This document shows, in pieces, positions 46,150 through 60,224 of a DNA stretch of 64,000 nt. The notes under the pieces were generated by a model. The model did not search any database and was not told the origin of the DNA. It saw only the letters and a list, made by a program, of their open reading frames with translations. Position 1 is the first letter of the stretch, and every line of letters starts with the position of its first letter. Source of the stretch: Mangifera indica. Lineage: Eukaryota; Streptophyta; Magnoliopsida; Sapindales; Anacardiaceae. Location of the stretch: NCBI RefSeq assembly GCF_011075055.1, contig NC_058143.1, positions 16,938,930 to 17,002,929 on the forward strand, written 5' to 3'. The position numbers and the translations under genes are program-made.

Positions 46150-48164
46150 ATGGGACTTAGGGATCTTCATCTCAAACTTAAGGTGTAAATCTTTTCTTCA
46201 TTCATTTCTCTATGTTCTTGTGTTTTTTATTTTTTTTAAATTTCATTAAGAACATGTGTAAGTTGATCAATACTATATTAGAACAACAAAAAGATGATTT
46301 TTTTTCTTATCAGAAAGATCAAGAATGATGTGCATGAAACTTCTTGTGTGTGGTTGCGTTTTGCCAGGCATTTAGGCTGCGGCGGTTTGTGATAGGTGGT
46401 GGGAGCAAGAATAGAGATGGTGAGATAAAGAAGAAGCCTGGTTGGATGGTGCCAATCTCTCATGGATATCATGTTGTTGAAGAAGACTCAGTTAGAGGTG
46501 GGGGTTCGTATGACTCTGATTCTGACTTGGTTGTGGTACAAAGAGAGCAAATTGAAGAGATTGAGTTGTGGTTTTTTGGAGTTTTTGATTGTCAGATTGG
46601 TGATGGAGTTACCAAATATATGCAGTCCCATTTCTTTGATAGAAATCTAAAAGAGGTAAGTCCGAATCATACCAAATACTATGAGTCTAGTTTAAGAATA
46701 CTTAAAGCCTAGGAAGCACAAAAACATACCCTTTATGCATTTCCGAAACGATTTCATTTCCAAAGCATCTTTAAACTGGCATGAAAGGTTTTGGGTATAA
46801 AAAAATTTGGAACCCTTTTCATGAGAAGAAATTCTTTTCTTTTCTATTTTTTTAATCTATTTTATGTTTCACTCGTCTTTGTAATTTCGAACTCTAACTC
46901 TGATTTTATCTCCTCTATTCTATAGTATATTAAATCTCATCCTTTCTCTTTCTCTGACTTCTCCAACAATCAGTGAATGCTTGAAAAATAAATTTTATTG
47001 GATTTGATATATATTATTTATTTGGATATTGATTGATAAAACAAATTAATTTGACTACACGTCTTATTAATGCGAAAAATTTGCTATATTTTTCTAAAGA
47101 TATACAAGTTGTATTTTTTATAAAATTTGATAATTATAAAAAAAAAAAACTGTATATTTTTCATATTTATATATTTTTCCATGTTTCCGTTTCCATATTT
47201 CTATTTCTCCATGTTTTCATTTCCATGCTATATAGCTTAAAACAAATACAAATAGCAAGGACAATAAATAATCAGAAATTATATGCAGTCCCATTTCATG
47301 TAGCTTGTTGCAGAGTTTCAGATTTTCACTAGTCATGAATTAAATACATTATAGCTTGTAAATGAAGTACGATTGCAGGCTTAGTTAGGAATCACCAAAA
47401 TTCAGTGTCTTGGCTTGTGGGTTGCAGTCTCAGATCAGGAGAAAGAGCAAAGAAACAATGCGAAAGGCTTATCTCGGAGCAAGGGCAAGAGTGAGAGAGG
47501 CACAGAAAGAAGATGAGGCATGGAGAGTGGGTTCAGCTTCTGTGATGGTGATTAATGGAGAAAAACTTGTCATAGCTAACATGGGTGACTATAGAGCTGT
47601 GGTTTGCAGAGATGGTGTGGCTTATCAGATCAGTAGCGGACTTCAACAAACTGCCAAAAGACATTGGACTCGAAGATTTTTTTCTGGTAAGAGCAGCTCA
47701 AACTCCAATCCATGTAACTCTGCAACTACATTTACTCGATTGCCTATGAAATGCCATTACCACTATGAATCTCAATGTATCTGATTTCAAATACATTTCT
47801 TCCGCCTTAAGTACGCATACTAGCGTGCGACGCAGGCAATGCAACGAGGGTTAAGCACTCAAAAGGTGCAGAACTTTCAGTTGGGGCTGAAAAGATTGAT
47901 TCTTATACTGAATTTGCGCTCATAGCAAGCACTGGCATATGGGAGGTAAAAGCAGTCCCAACTTTTTCTTCTTCTCAGTTCAAAAATTAAAGAGGATGTG
48001 TTAAATGTATGCATAATGTTGTGCAGGTGATGAAAAATCAAGAAGCTGTGAGTCTTATAAGGCACATAGAGGATCCGCAAGAAGCTGCTGAGTGCTTGGC
48101 AAAGGAGGCATTAACTAGAATGAGCAGAAGTAACATTTCTTGTCTAGTTATCCGCTTTGATTAG
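46150..48164 (+). CDS. PP2C-like protein, probable pseudophosphatase
   Basis: Five exons: 46150-46182, 46368-46655, 47428-47686, 47836-47945 and 48027-48164, giving 275 residues. The PP2C fold is recognisable: HGYHVVEED, FFGVFDCQIGDGVTKYMQ, GSASVMVINGEKLVIANMGD, FALIASTGIWEVM and SRSNISCLVIRF. In active enzymes these positions read VFDGHGG, ASDGLWDVM and SxDNITVVV. Here the Gly of the first motif is Cys, the Asp of the second is Thr and the Asp of the DN motif is Ser, so most metal ligands are gone. It resembles the plant proteins annotated as putative protein phosphatase 2C-like protein 44. It is likely a non-catalytic binder or regulator; partners unknown. It is also shorter than active plant PP2Cs. 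It is convergent with CIP7, with 672 bp between stop codons. Confidence 0.85.
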
Positions 48165-48836
48165 TAGAAGATTTCGGCAGCTTATTCTCTTGTATGGGCA
48201 AAAATAGATTATGGAATAACTAGAATCAACATGTAATGTGAGATGATGTTGAAAAAGGCAACGAAAATGCCCCAAACAAATATTTGATGGGTCAATTTTG
48301 GTTTAACCAACCCAACACTAGAACTCCAAAATATTTTTCAATATGCATTATTTAAGTGTCATTACAGAATCACCATGATTACCTTAAACCTCATGAGCAT
48401 GCTGCATTGGAGAAATGTTAGGGTTATGAGCTTTTGCCAGTTATGAATCTTCTCAGATTCGATTTGGACTTAAACATTTTAAGTGACAAGAAACAACTAT
48501 AGGGATGCTCTACTATAACAGAATCTCATGGCTGTATGAAAACCAATGTTAACCTAATACAAAGAACGCTGCAAAAAAAAAGAAAGAAAAAAAAAACAAA
48601 GAAAGAAAGCTGCAACATGATTCACCAACAATACTACAGAATAAATTATTGCTAATGTACAAACACCAATTTTTATTACTTACATTGTAATACATTCAAA
48701 TATATATTTTTCTCCCCTGCACATTGTAAGTCTGGAAACTAACTAAAGCACAAAATCTGTAACTATGCACAGCCAAATGGCACATTTGAACCAATTTGCA
48801 GCTTCCTCACTCACAGCTCCAGTAGCATCTGTAATG
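48165..48836. other. Shared 3' region between convergent genes
   Basis: Holds the 3' UTRs of the PP2C-like gene (plus) and CIP7 (minus). An A-rich tract with AAAGAAAG units lies at 48573-48610. No gene is seen. Confidence 0.5.
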
Positions 48837-51800
48837 TTAAGTTGTCAGCTTCTTTTCACTATTCTTGCTCCGGAAGGGAGACAACAAAGAGAAAGTTCGG
48901 GAAGCTGCATCCAAGAGAATAAACTCTTTATTCTCGTACGTATATTCACGAAAATCATAAAAACTTCTATAGGAAGATAAGGGAGAAGAAAATAATGAAT
49001 TGCACCAAGCTGTATGGGTATTGTGTGCTTACGCTTTTGTGGAGTAGCAGCAGGAATAGGGGTTTCGTCTTGAGAGATCAGAGTTTTCAATGTATGAACT
49101 GATGATGACAACAAAATTTGATGGTTAGCCTACCGAGAATATACAACTTCAATAACATCTCATAGTCACTATAAAAAGGATATGCAAAAATAGTTTATAG
49201 GCTATCTCATGGGCATCAAAATGCCCCATAAAAAAAAAGCAACTTTGACAAAGCAGATCAGAATTTGCCATGGAGAGCAACTTTTGAAACAATAATGTAT
49301 TATCTCTACATAGCATAATTTCCTGACAACAGTAGACAACTTTTTACTGCTGCATTCTCTTCAAAAAAATTAGCTTTTCTGCCACATTGATCTAGTTACC
49401 TGGCTAAGATTAGACTTTAGAAGACCTACAAATCAAGGCCTGAAATTATGTCCAAAACACATAGTGAGCAGATAATGTGATATTGCCAAAAACGCTCTCT
49501 GGTTTGATAGAGTAAAATCATTTTTCAAAATCTTTCATCAATATCAGTTGAACTTAAATTCTAGAACAGATGCCAATGGCCTGTTTCTTCAATATGCTCC
49601 TCATATCCATTAGGCTTCACAACTATCAAGCATCATTCTATATTTGTTCATCAAATTGCACTAGAATAGAATATAATGAAAGTTACCTTCACTAGAGAAA
49701 GCCAAATTTGTGCCAACATCATCTGCCTCAGAACCATAGACACTAAAATTGTCAGATTCACTATTACGGTCGCTTGTAGCTGAGCTATGATTCTTTTTCC
49801 CAAACTTCAACAGCCGTCTAAAACCTTTTGATGATTCTTTTATCAGAGGTTTATCCAACGCTTCCGGAATCTTTTCTAGTTTCAAACTTTTAGAATCAGA
49901 AACATGAGCTTTAACAGTCTCTGTCCCTGTTGCCACAATCTGTATATTCGTGGCGGGTGCTCTTCCGTACTCTGAATTAGTAGTACAAGGGTCTTCCATA
50001 GAAGAGACCCGAGCAAATGGGGCTTTATATGGTTTTTCACTATCATTGATGCCTGAAAATTTTGGTGATTCCTTCTCTGAATTGCCAGAGTTTCCTGTCA
50101 TCACCTAAAACAAAAAAATTACCAAAACTAGTTAGATATATTAAGAATTATTATATTGGCAGATGAAAAATAAAATATCAAACACATCACCACACAGCTG
50201 GTGAGACTGCAATTGCACACACGAGAAACGGAGAGGCTATTATGCTTAATTCCAGCAAGACAATCAAAATTGAAATATTAATTCCGTCAGTTTCCGCAAC
50301 TTGGAGAGATCTTTGATGCTGTTATAACTCTTATTGCAGATGTTATGTTTAAAACTTCAGACTTTGGGAATAAAATTCTAATGTTTAACCTAATAATTAA
50401 GATTTTCAACCCCAATCAAAACAACAGAGCAGAATAGCTATGCAATAAAATGATATGCTAAAAACATTATCACACTCGGCCTTTCCAAATGAAAATCAAT
50501 ATTTATAGTCCTAATTTGGAGAATGCAAGATTTTACAATTTCAAGTTCAAATTACATACAAACAGAATTCATATATTGGATTAATGCTATTTTTCATTTA
50601 TGCAGGTTTTATCAATCCTACCTCATATGAAGAGGGCTTTTCCTGTGATTGGTGTTCCATGGGTTCTTTATCAGCTCCATCAATGGTTAGTGGTGACAAT
50701 GGCGCATGAATAGCAACATAATCTGACACTGCCTTGGTTTTCTCAACTACTTTGTCACCATCAGAATGTCCCTTCTTAAATTCCACAATTTCTTTTCTCT
50801 TTTGCACAGCAGCAGACGGTTTCTCACATTCAAGCATCACAACAGTCTTCTCAATAACCACATTGTCATCCCCATCACTATGATGTGATTTTTTGTCCTT
50901 ATTCCTCTTCATTTCAATGCCTTCAGAAGTGGTAGAAGATTTAGTTCCATTGACCTTCTGTGTTGATTCTTTTGCTGCTGATTTGCCATGAGTAACATCA
51001 GTTTCTTTAGATTTTCTAACTTTTAGTTCTGGAAGAGAAGCAGCTTTGGTTTTATCATAGTCCACAATTGCCGATATTTTCTTACTCTCAGGCCCGTTAA
51101 ATGATTTTGGCTTTGATGATGGTTCAGCGCTTCGTGGCTTCACTGAAGAAACATATGGACTGCTAATTATTTTTGGCTCAGATAATCTTCTAATCCTGGC
51201 CATGGATACCTTGGTATCAGGTGTTACAGCACTATTTCCTTTCTTTGGCTCAGGCAATGTTGACACTGAACGGGTTAACCTATTTCCACCAGGGTGGCTT
51301 CCTTTATTCAATTTGCTAGGTTTAGAGGCTTTAAGCGAATCACTGGATCCTAAAGAAGCAGTTCTGACAGAGAACCTCTGTAAAGGCGATGATGTTCCGG
51401 GCTCTGAATCACTGAACTTTGAACCTTTAGAAGCACTAGGAGAAAGTTTTGCAGGTAACTGTTTTCGGGTTTGCTGTGAGAGCAAAGGTGATTGAGCAGG
51501 AATTGAACTGCCTCTAGCAGCAATTCTCTTTTGCCTCTCTATCTTCAAAGCTTCCAGTCGTTTTAACTCTTCCTCTTCCTGAAAAGAACAATAAGATGGA
51601 CAGATTAGAGCGTTCAATAAACCAGAATGTGCCAGCCGATAAAGGAGACTTACAGTCATGCTGATTAGAAAACAAAGCTTGTATAATGCTAGTATAAATA
51701 CAAAGTGGATGGTTATTTGTAGTCAAAATCACTGACCAGTTTGCTAGAAGTGTTCTAGTTTTCAATCTTGAGCTAAGTGTTCAAAATACTGTTAACTAAG

Positions 51801-54800
51801 TACCTTCTGTTTCTTCATTTTCTGCAGATCAGCTTTATAGGTTCTTAGTTTCTCAGCACGGGCTCTTGCTTCATCCAGAGGACTCAACTTTGAAGGCTTT
51901 CCTTTCCTTATTGGTCCCACACTCTTCTTATCTGAAGAATCCATAAGTTTTGTTCTCCGGTCCTTGACTAACTTCTTGGACCCTTGCTTGGCATCAGTCA
52001 CAGCCTCCTTATTTTTCTTATTCAGTGAAGCACCATCTTGAACATTAGCTTGCAATTCATAATCCAAGGCAGGATCAAAACCAGACAATCCCTTTTCCCC
52101 TCCACGCTCAGGCATCAAACTTAATTCATCCGGTTCATAACTGACTAGGTTTCCAACACTATTAGACTTGCTCTGTGTCATCTGATGTGATGATGGAAAC
52201 TCAGAAGCCATGTCAATAGCATTTCTTCCATCACTTCCAACTTGATCTTGTGTAGCTGACCTCAATGGTACTATGTAGGAATCATCACCCATGTTATGTG
52301 ATGACCTTCTATCCAAATCATTAGTTGCTTGCTCAAATCCATTAACAGTCAGTGGATCTGTTGGAGAATTCAAAAAACCTGATTGATTTTCCCGTCTATG
52401 AATAAACAAATCTTCATTTGTGGTCCTCCTATATCCACCCCTTCCGCCATTCATTTCTGTGGATTGTAAATCCATTTGACCATCTCTGAACCTTCTACCA
52501 TCACCAGATTGATCCACTCTTCCAGAGTTCAATAATTCATCTCTTGATCCCTTAGGCCTGCGAGCTATATTTCCACTAATTTTATGCATATCTGTAATAT
52601 TCCCTTGGTGATACCCACCCATATCTCGACCACATGAAGCTAAAGGATCGTCACCAGCTGTACTCTGTTGCTGTCTTGCTCGAACCCCCTTTTCCATTGC
52701 AAACATTTCTCGGTCAACACCACGTTCCTCTTCATCAGCATCTCTCAGTAGAAAGTTTTGAAATGCTTGCCACGGTCCACGCTCTTCATCCTTCCCATTA
52801 ACAGTCCCTCGCATGTCCACATCCATAGATGATAAATGACCCTCTTTTCTTTTTGAAGATCTCAAACTGCTTTTGTGCTTTGTCTCTTGGGCAGTGCCTC
52901 CTATATCTCCATCTTCATCATCAGTTTCACAGTATGAAGCTGATTCTGTTTCACTATCCGAAGCATCTTGCCCCTTTGAAGTAACATAATTAATGTTCCG
53001 AATGATAACTACACCAGATTGCTTTCTACCAGATCGGATTCTAGAAGTTTGTTTCTCGGGTTCTGCGTCATCCTGAGAAATCGCTTTAGGGCCATCTGTC
53101 TCCCAGGTTTCAGATTCAGTACCAATGTCTCTACCATCCATGGAATTCCTTCTCTGTCCCATTCTTTTTCCAGCATTATGTCTAGGATCCTCAGCTGAAG
53201 GATAAGGTGGCTGAAAATATGGGCTATTTGCTGGATAATTATGATAGTAAGGCATGCCTGGAATGGGATACCCTTGAAAAACTGGTAGTGCACCAGGCGG
53301 TGAATGAATCGGCCAGGGAGGGAACATATGGTGTGGATACTGCCCTTGAAAATGTTCTTGAGTGATGGGTGATTGGTGATCCATTGGAAGCTTCTCATCT
53401 GGCATAAGAATTTTCCAACTCAACTTTTGAAGTAGCACATATAGAATGAAATATAATCAAAACATCAGAAGAAACAATTCATACTAATAGATAGCCATAG
53501 TAAAAAAGCCATTAATAAAATGCTGGAGACAGAAATTCTATGAAAAATAAAAGTTGCAACAAGTCGTCCATTAATAAAATGCTGGAGACAGAAATTCTAT
53601 GAAAAATAAAAGTTGCAACAAGTCGTCCATATCTATATGTAGTTCTTGCTTGTAAGCAACCTTTCAAGTCCCTCAACCTGTATCACAGTTCTATTCCACC
53701 TTAGTGCTAAATGATGTTTATGTCTAACACTAAAAATCCACCCATGTGCCTCCTTTATTTTTAGATAAAAGATTCTTAAAAATTATTTTTTACAAATAAA
53801 AAACAAAAAAGAATGAAATTGGCAGTGACATCCCTTCTATATGATGAATTTAGAACTATAGAAATTATCAGACTAGGTGCAGGCAAAACAATTTGTTGAC
53901 ATTTATATTTTGATTTAATAAAACCACATATTTTGTCTTCTCATGTTGGGGGAACCTGCAAGAGCTTCTCTTTTTTCCATTTTTAGTTGTGGAGGAGGGA
54001 TGGCAATGCTACCAAAATATAAGAATTTGCTCAAACTTCAAACAATCAGGAGTACTGAAAGTGTTCCTATAAAAAGGAAAACTGTCCAATTATCTATATT
54101 AGGAGATACAAATAAGCAAATCAAAGTACCTATTATTCCACCCAAATTTTATATTCGGTGTGAAACCAATGTATTAATCTCATTTTTCTAGCTGATAACA
54201 TCAAAATTTAATAGATTTCACATTAACAGTCAGGGCAATCACAATCTTTAAGTTCATTAAACATAAGCATGCAAAAACCAGTACTGTCATATTTTGAGCA
54301 CATACCTGCATTTGCACCAATGCTTGCTCTGCCATCATTTTCAGAAGTTTCACTAAATTCTTTCTGCTGATTGAGCGCATTAGAAAGCATAATGCCCGAT
54401 GCATTCATAGTAGAAAAATCTGATTGGTTAGGCATAGCCTCGGCTTCTCCAATTTCAACCCACTGACCAGTCTCATGCTTTCTTTTCCATAATTCCCTAA
54501 ATCTCATGCAAGCATCCCTGCAGCAATAATTCATGCAACTTAATCAGGAAAACTATCTCAAAGCGAAAATTGTCCTTCACGGGTCAATTATTGAAGGTCA
54601 AAATTTCATGGAAATTCTATTTACTTCAATCGTGAGGCCCCAAAGCTTTCAGAAAACGACATCAGAGGCACCATGTGATCAACGTCAAAACCTGCAGCAA
54701 CAGCACGCGCAAAGGCCATGCCTTGCTCCTTCTGTAATGCAGTTGTCCGTGTCTCTAGGATTTTCAATAGCTGGACTCTGATGAATATTCATTAGACAAA

Positions 54801-57800
54801 GTAGGCAATCAACACCATGAAACTGCCAATGTATATCAAAATAAAATTAAAACAAAGTGAGTGAACAACTTGTCTATGAGGACAAATAATTTTCCCTCCT
54901 GTCTGATAAGCTGCTTCAGACATGGCTACTAAAAAAATACTCCAGTTTATTTTGTAGAATTTGACCCAGCTCCTAAGCTTGAATTTTTCAGGTTGAAAAT
55001 CCTAATAGATAACTGAAGAAAATAAATCTACGTGGAATGAGTGTTTTTTGGCAAATTAAGTAAAAGTAGGAGAGAAATTATGCATTTTAATCATTATGGT
55101 CGCTAAAGTAGCATTTATAACAGCTTAGCCCTGCTTATGACATCTCTACTTTATTTGCACTTCCAAAAAGCTGTATTGAAGTTTGTCATGTTTAAAATGA
55201 CCAGCAAACAGTTCACAATCTCCCATGTATAACCCTCTCAATAAACGTTTTTTTCAAGATAATTGTGTTAACTCATGGCTGTGATTGGACATACCTTGAA
55301 TTTCCCTTCTGTGTGGCAGATCCATTTGCTTCAGGAGGACGTTCTCCAGGCTGCAAGAATTCCAAGAAAAGAAATGAGGGGAAAGAAAGAAAGATCAAAC
55401 AAATGAGATGAAAGAAATAATATGTGATGAGGTACAATTTATTCCTAATTACCTCATAGAGAACAATGGCTTTCTCCTCATTAGAGTCCGGCAAAGGGCG
55501 GCTACCTGTTGAAATTAAATATAGTATGAGTTAGCAAAATCAATATTGAACTTATCAAAGTTGGGACAAATAGTTCAGCAGCATAACTTATCAAAATAAT
55601 AAATATGTAAATCCAAATGAAAAGAAGAAGGAAACCTCCAACATCTGGTTCTCAGAATATAAAATTGATCAGTACACTGCAGAGTAAAAACCTCTGTTGA
55701 TTTGACTAAGAACAATAGAATAGAATAAAACAGATAAAAGTAAAAGATATTCAGAAACTAAAGAAATGAAAATAACTCCAAGAACCAAAGTATCCCTCAT
55801 TATACTTCAAAATATATTTTTTTAGATAACTTAGTTATAAAATCCACCTGAAGAAAAGCAAGCTTAGGTGACAACATTAATGAAATTGGGTGGAGAACTT
55901 AATGACTTGGTCAGTGGGGGCTTTGTGAAAATCACTATAAAAGACCCCCACCCCTCCTTCATTTGACACAATGTACCGCCCAAGTCATTAAATGTGCAGT
56001 CCAATCTCATTAATGTTGCCGCTCAAACTTGTTTTTCTTTGTTAGATGGAAAGCTACTATTTTATAACACTTCCCCTTGGATTTCCACCACTTACAGATA
56101 ATTACATTAACTTTATTAAAGAAAAACTCAATAGGATAAAAAACCAAAGCAGATGAATGTAATTATTTAATGTCATGTAAAGTGGGATTGAATGTGTTTA
56201 AACTATCTCATCAAAAACCTTACCAAGAAAATCTAGTGGGACAAAACTGAAGGAAAAAGGAGTTCAATGCATATTTTGTCTAATGTGTTACACATTTCAA
56301 GAATTTGCTCCCCCTGATGAATGCTTGTTGAGTCGCCGCATGTCGATATTATGAACAAAGATTTTCTGATTCAATTATTTGCTTGTAAGAGTGTGTATAA
56401 TTTCGTTCAAAACGTAAAACTGAAACATTTTAAAAATTACGTTTTGGTTTAGTTTGGCTTGTAAAATTATTTGATTTGAGTTCATAAATTCTTGAAAAAT
56501 AGCTTTTAGTTTCGATTGCAGTTTGGGCAATTTTTAACCGAAATTAAACCGTAAACCGTATTTCTTTAAAATATATAAATATAACTATATTTGAAAAAAT
56601 ATTTCAATAAGCAATTAAATATACAACTTGTTTTTTTCCTATTTATTTTGCCTTTTTTTTTTACATGTATATTATATATATATTTTATATTTATTTTACA
56701 TATTTATATTATATTCTATAAAACTATAATTCAATAAATTTTATCAAATAATATATATTTACAAGTGAATAATTTTAATTGGTTCAAACTATAATTCAAA
56801 CTGAACCAAACCACATTTTTTCAGTTTGATTTAGAAATTTTTCAAACCATTTTTTTAATTTAATTTAAAAAATCTCTCAAACCACATCAAACCGAACCAT
56901 GCACACCCCTTTTTGCTTGTTTTTGTGCAAATTCATGTCTTGATTTGATTCATTGTTGTTTTCTATATCTTTTATACAAATCTCTTTTTGTAGAAGAATT
57001 TGTTCACCATTAGTATTAAAACATTCACCTATTTAGGTTTTTCATTTTGTTAATTTCTTATCTACTTTCCCTACCATAGTTGTTTTATAAGGGTTTTACT
57101 ACAGTAACTCACCTACTGCCCTCTAAGAACCCAAAATAACTCAGTTCTTGTACATAATTTACTAACAAAACATGAAAATACTACTAAGCCACTTCCTCCT
57201 CCATCCATGGCTCTAATACCATTGGGGATGTGATTGTGACGACAAAAGTATTTTGTAAAGGGATTATGAAAACATGAAAATTATGAATATGTCACGTAAG
57301 AAATAAATATATATATATGTATCATATTAAAGAGTACCTTTAATGCTTTCCATAGGCTTTGCTGGAATTTCTTCTACCTATCCCACAAAAGAGTGAAAAA
57401 TAAATGAATTTAATCTGGTGAATACATAGATATTGAAAACCCGAGAATTTAACTTACGGTACTCAACCCTATCTCGTTGTTGCTTTGAATCAAGATTGCC
57501 TCCTCAATTTGCAAGATCTCAGATTCTATTGTATAAACTCTCTCCAAGATCTCTGGAGTGTTCACAAAGCGAACAAACCTAGAAAAGAGAACAAATTATA
57601 ATAGACTTCCATATCATTTTTTTGGCATATGAAAGTCAAGGTAGCACCAATTTGACTTTAAAACTTTGAAGAGTTTGACAAATTCAACACTCAAAGCACA
57701 TATGACAACACATAAAGTGCTTAATTCAATAACCAGTCAACAATTAATGTAGCTCACCCCAAGAACTCTACTGGTCAGGAGACATCAACCCTTTTTTCTT

Positions 57801-58904
57801 TTCTCCTCTTCTCTCATGGGAGAAAGACATCAACTATTAAAGCACATAAGTCAGTTGAGTAAACTCAAATATTATTTGGTCTCATTGGATGGTCTTTGAT
57901 AAATTATACAAATCCACAAAGACACTCAAGGGTCATTTCCCTGGTGATTTCTGATATGTAACAGTCAGGTAACTGATACCCACACGCCACCAGTAAAACT
58001 ATATTTGACACGAGATACTGTCTCAAAAAATGGATAAAACACAGAGGATTCCTTCTGCTTTAATTCCAGTTGTGTAAATTATAAAGAGGAATTTCATGAG
58101 CAGTCTGCAACACAATACAAACCTTTCAATGGTTCCCTTTGTGAACCATGTTGCATCACTGCCAGACTCTGGCTGAAGCACAATCGAATAACCCCCTTTA
58201 GCCATCTGTTCCTGAGCAGTCTTTAAGTGGGCAAGAAATGGATTCAGCAATCCAGAAGCTATTTTCTCCGTCTTTCCATTGGCAGATATCACCAAATCAC
58301 ACCTGAAAACAAAAAGTGAAAGTGCAAGTTTACTTAATAGAATAACAAAGGAAAATTACTAATGAATTTGCAAATTGATTTTTCTAACAAAATCACACTT
58401 CAAGAAACATAACAAAAATTATACCCACAAAGGGAACAAGCATTAAAAGGCTAATATCTCTGTTTTTTAACCATCATTCAAAGAAATAAAAAGAAAAAAA
58501 TTAAAGAAAAAGAAGGAATAATTTTGTCTATTGAACTATTTTGATTTCAAGTTATAATCAACCAGCAAACTGTTAGATGAGTTCACTCTACAATTTACCA
58601 TAAGGGACAAAACAAACTTACGTTACAAATAAATGCAAGTTTACACAGCAAACAAAATAAAAAACAACAATAGAACCAGTAAAGTAAAATTACTAATTAG
58701 AAAGCACCAACACACAGCTCAGATCATTCCCTAAAACAAAATCTATAATTTCTTATGCAAGGTCTTAAATTATCTTTTCAAAACCGAATAATAGATCAAT
58801 AAACAAGCGACAGTTCGACAACAAAAAATAAACTAAATTATATACCTTGTCCGGGTTGGAGTGAGCTGAAACACAGCTGACTCAAGCCGAGTTGACGACT
58901 TCAT
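48837..58904 (-). CDS. CIP7: COP1-interacting protein 7
   Basis: Thirteen exons, from the ATG at 58904: 58846-58904, 58123-58302, 57458-57578, 57338-57377, 55453-55505, 55295-55350, 54625-54777, 54306-54517, 51804-53398, 50622-51578, 49687-50104, 49033-49098 and 48837-48904. Together they give 1325 residues with phase kept throughout. The N-terminal conserved block is [20 protein letters not shown], then [20 protein letters not shown] and [15 protein letters not shown]; a second block has [18 protein letters not shown] and [20 protein letters not shown]. Exon 9 (531 codons) is disordered, Pro-rich then charged; exon 10 is Ser/Lys-rich. The C-terminus [16 protein letters not shown] is the family signature. 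CIP7 is a nuclear protein that binds the COP1 ubiquitin ligase and promotes light-induced genes. This copy is longer than my memory of the Arabidopsis protein (about 1060), mainly in the disordered middle. Confidence 0.93.
53509..53626. repeat. Perfect 59-bp tandem duplication in CIP7 intron 8
   Basis: Copies at 53509-53567 and 53568-53626 are identical as far as I can read them, both starting CCATTAATAAAATGCTGGAG and ending CAACAAGTCGT. The array lies about 110 bp upstream (on the gene's strand) of the large exon 9. Perfect identity implies a recent event. Confidence 0.9.
56391..56909. mobile_element. MITE-like element in CIP7 intron 4
   Basis: The left end GAGTGTGTATAATTTCGTT and the right end in reverse complement GGGGTGTGCATGGTTCGGTT are similar. 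Inside are mirrored strings (GTTTTGGTTTAGTTTGG on the left, CAAACTGAACCAAACCAC on the right). This resembles the common plant repeat with GTGTGCA-CGGTTCGGTTT ends, often hAT-like. It explains part of the large 1.8-kb intron between exons 4 and 5. No clear target duplication was found. Confidence 0.55.
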
Positions 58905-58959
58905 TGTCAACAAAACAGATCTTAAAAACCAAGATCGACAAATTAAAAAAAAAAAAAAC

Positions 58960-58982
58960 CCTCACACACACACACACACACA
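58960..58982. repeat. (AC)n microsatellite in the CIP7 5' leader
   Basis: About eleven CA units directly preceded by a short A run, 56-78 bp upstream of the CIP7 start codon. Likely length-variable and transcribed as (GT)n in the 5' UTR. Confidence 0.8.
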
Positions 58983-59668
58983 AAAGAAAAAATATTTATC
59001 AAAAACTAGCTCACTCTCGGGTCATAAATAGTTTTCCCTCTCTTTTCTCATAATGGAAAAGACTCTGAGTTTTGCTTAGAGAAAAACGTTTTGCAGAGAA
59101 ACCCACAAGAGAAAAGCGTTTCAGAGAGAGTCTAGGTGTTTAACAGCTTTTATGAGAGAGACAAAGAATCCAAAAATTGTTGCTTTATTGGTCTTAGGAT
59201 GCTCTACCAACTGGAGAAAACTGTGAGAGAGCGTGAGTGAAAGAATATTTTTGTATTGTCACGTTCTTCACTTCTGGTCATTCTCAAGTAAATATGTGGG
59301 AATATCAGGGGTAAAATGGAACTTATCGTAAAGTCAAGAGACCATTTTGGGAAATGCATTGATGTGAAGGCAAACGGATAGATTGTGGAAATTACGAGAA
59401 TGGTGTTATAGTTACTTCAACTGTGATGTTGGTGGGTTTAGTCAAAGGATGAGAGATGAGTTTGGGATTATTTACTTAATTAGTTGAATACATCACTTTA
59501 AATAGGGTTTGTTGACTAATAATTACTTTTTATTTCACTCCCATTTTTTTTTTAATTCATCATGTAAATAAATAAGTCGTTTTCTAAATGTTACACTCAT
59601 ATTGCTTTTTAAAGGTGATTAATTTTGTCATAAATATCCACCACCCATTTAAGAAATAATACTAGTAG

Positions 59669-59855
59669 AATCACAATAAAATTATACATATTTATTTTGT
59701 GTATATAAATATATACATATTTGATATTTATTATTATATAATTAAATAATTTTGAATTAAAAATAAATTATTATTCAATCACATAATAATACACATAAAT
59801 AAATAAATATATATATATCTATTTATGTACTCAAAATTAATACGTATAATATTAC
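59669..59855. mobile_element. MITE, family B
   Basis: About 185 bp: AAAATTATACATATTTATTT on the left, TCAATCACATAATAATACAC in the core, and TACTCAAAATTAATACGTAT then AATATTACTTTT on the right. Same order as the copies at 18697, 24077 and 43588. Confidence 0.55.
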
Positions 59856-60224
59856 TTTTAGAATAAATAATAAATACATTTAAAATTTAATAAATATAAA
59901 TATTGGGCTAGTATCATGGTTATTAATATTTTATAATACGATATAATATAAAATATATAAAAAATAATATATATTTTAAAATATATCAAATTAATATAAT
60001 ATAATATATATAAACGTGGATGAATTTGTACCCACAAAAATAAATGTATATTTCAATATCACTGAATCATTGACTATTTCAAAAATCCAAACAAAAGAAT
60101 ATATATATTTTTTTTATATTTTACATAATATAACACAACATTCTGGCAATGAAATTTATATAGAATTAATGAATAAAAGGAGGATTTCAAGTTTTTTTTA
60201 TCTTGGTTATTATTATTGGGAGCA

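Noticed and set aside
51202..51495. A 97-residue plus-strand frame.
   Set aside because: It is antisense to CIP7 exon 10, whose minus-strand frame carries the conserved content.
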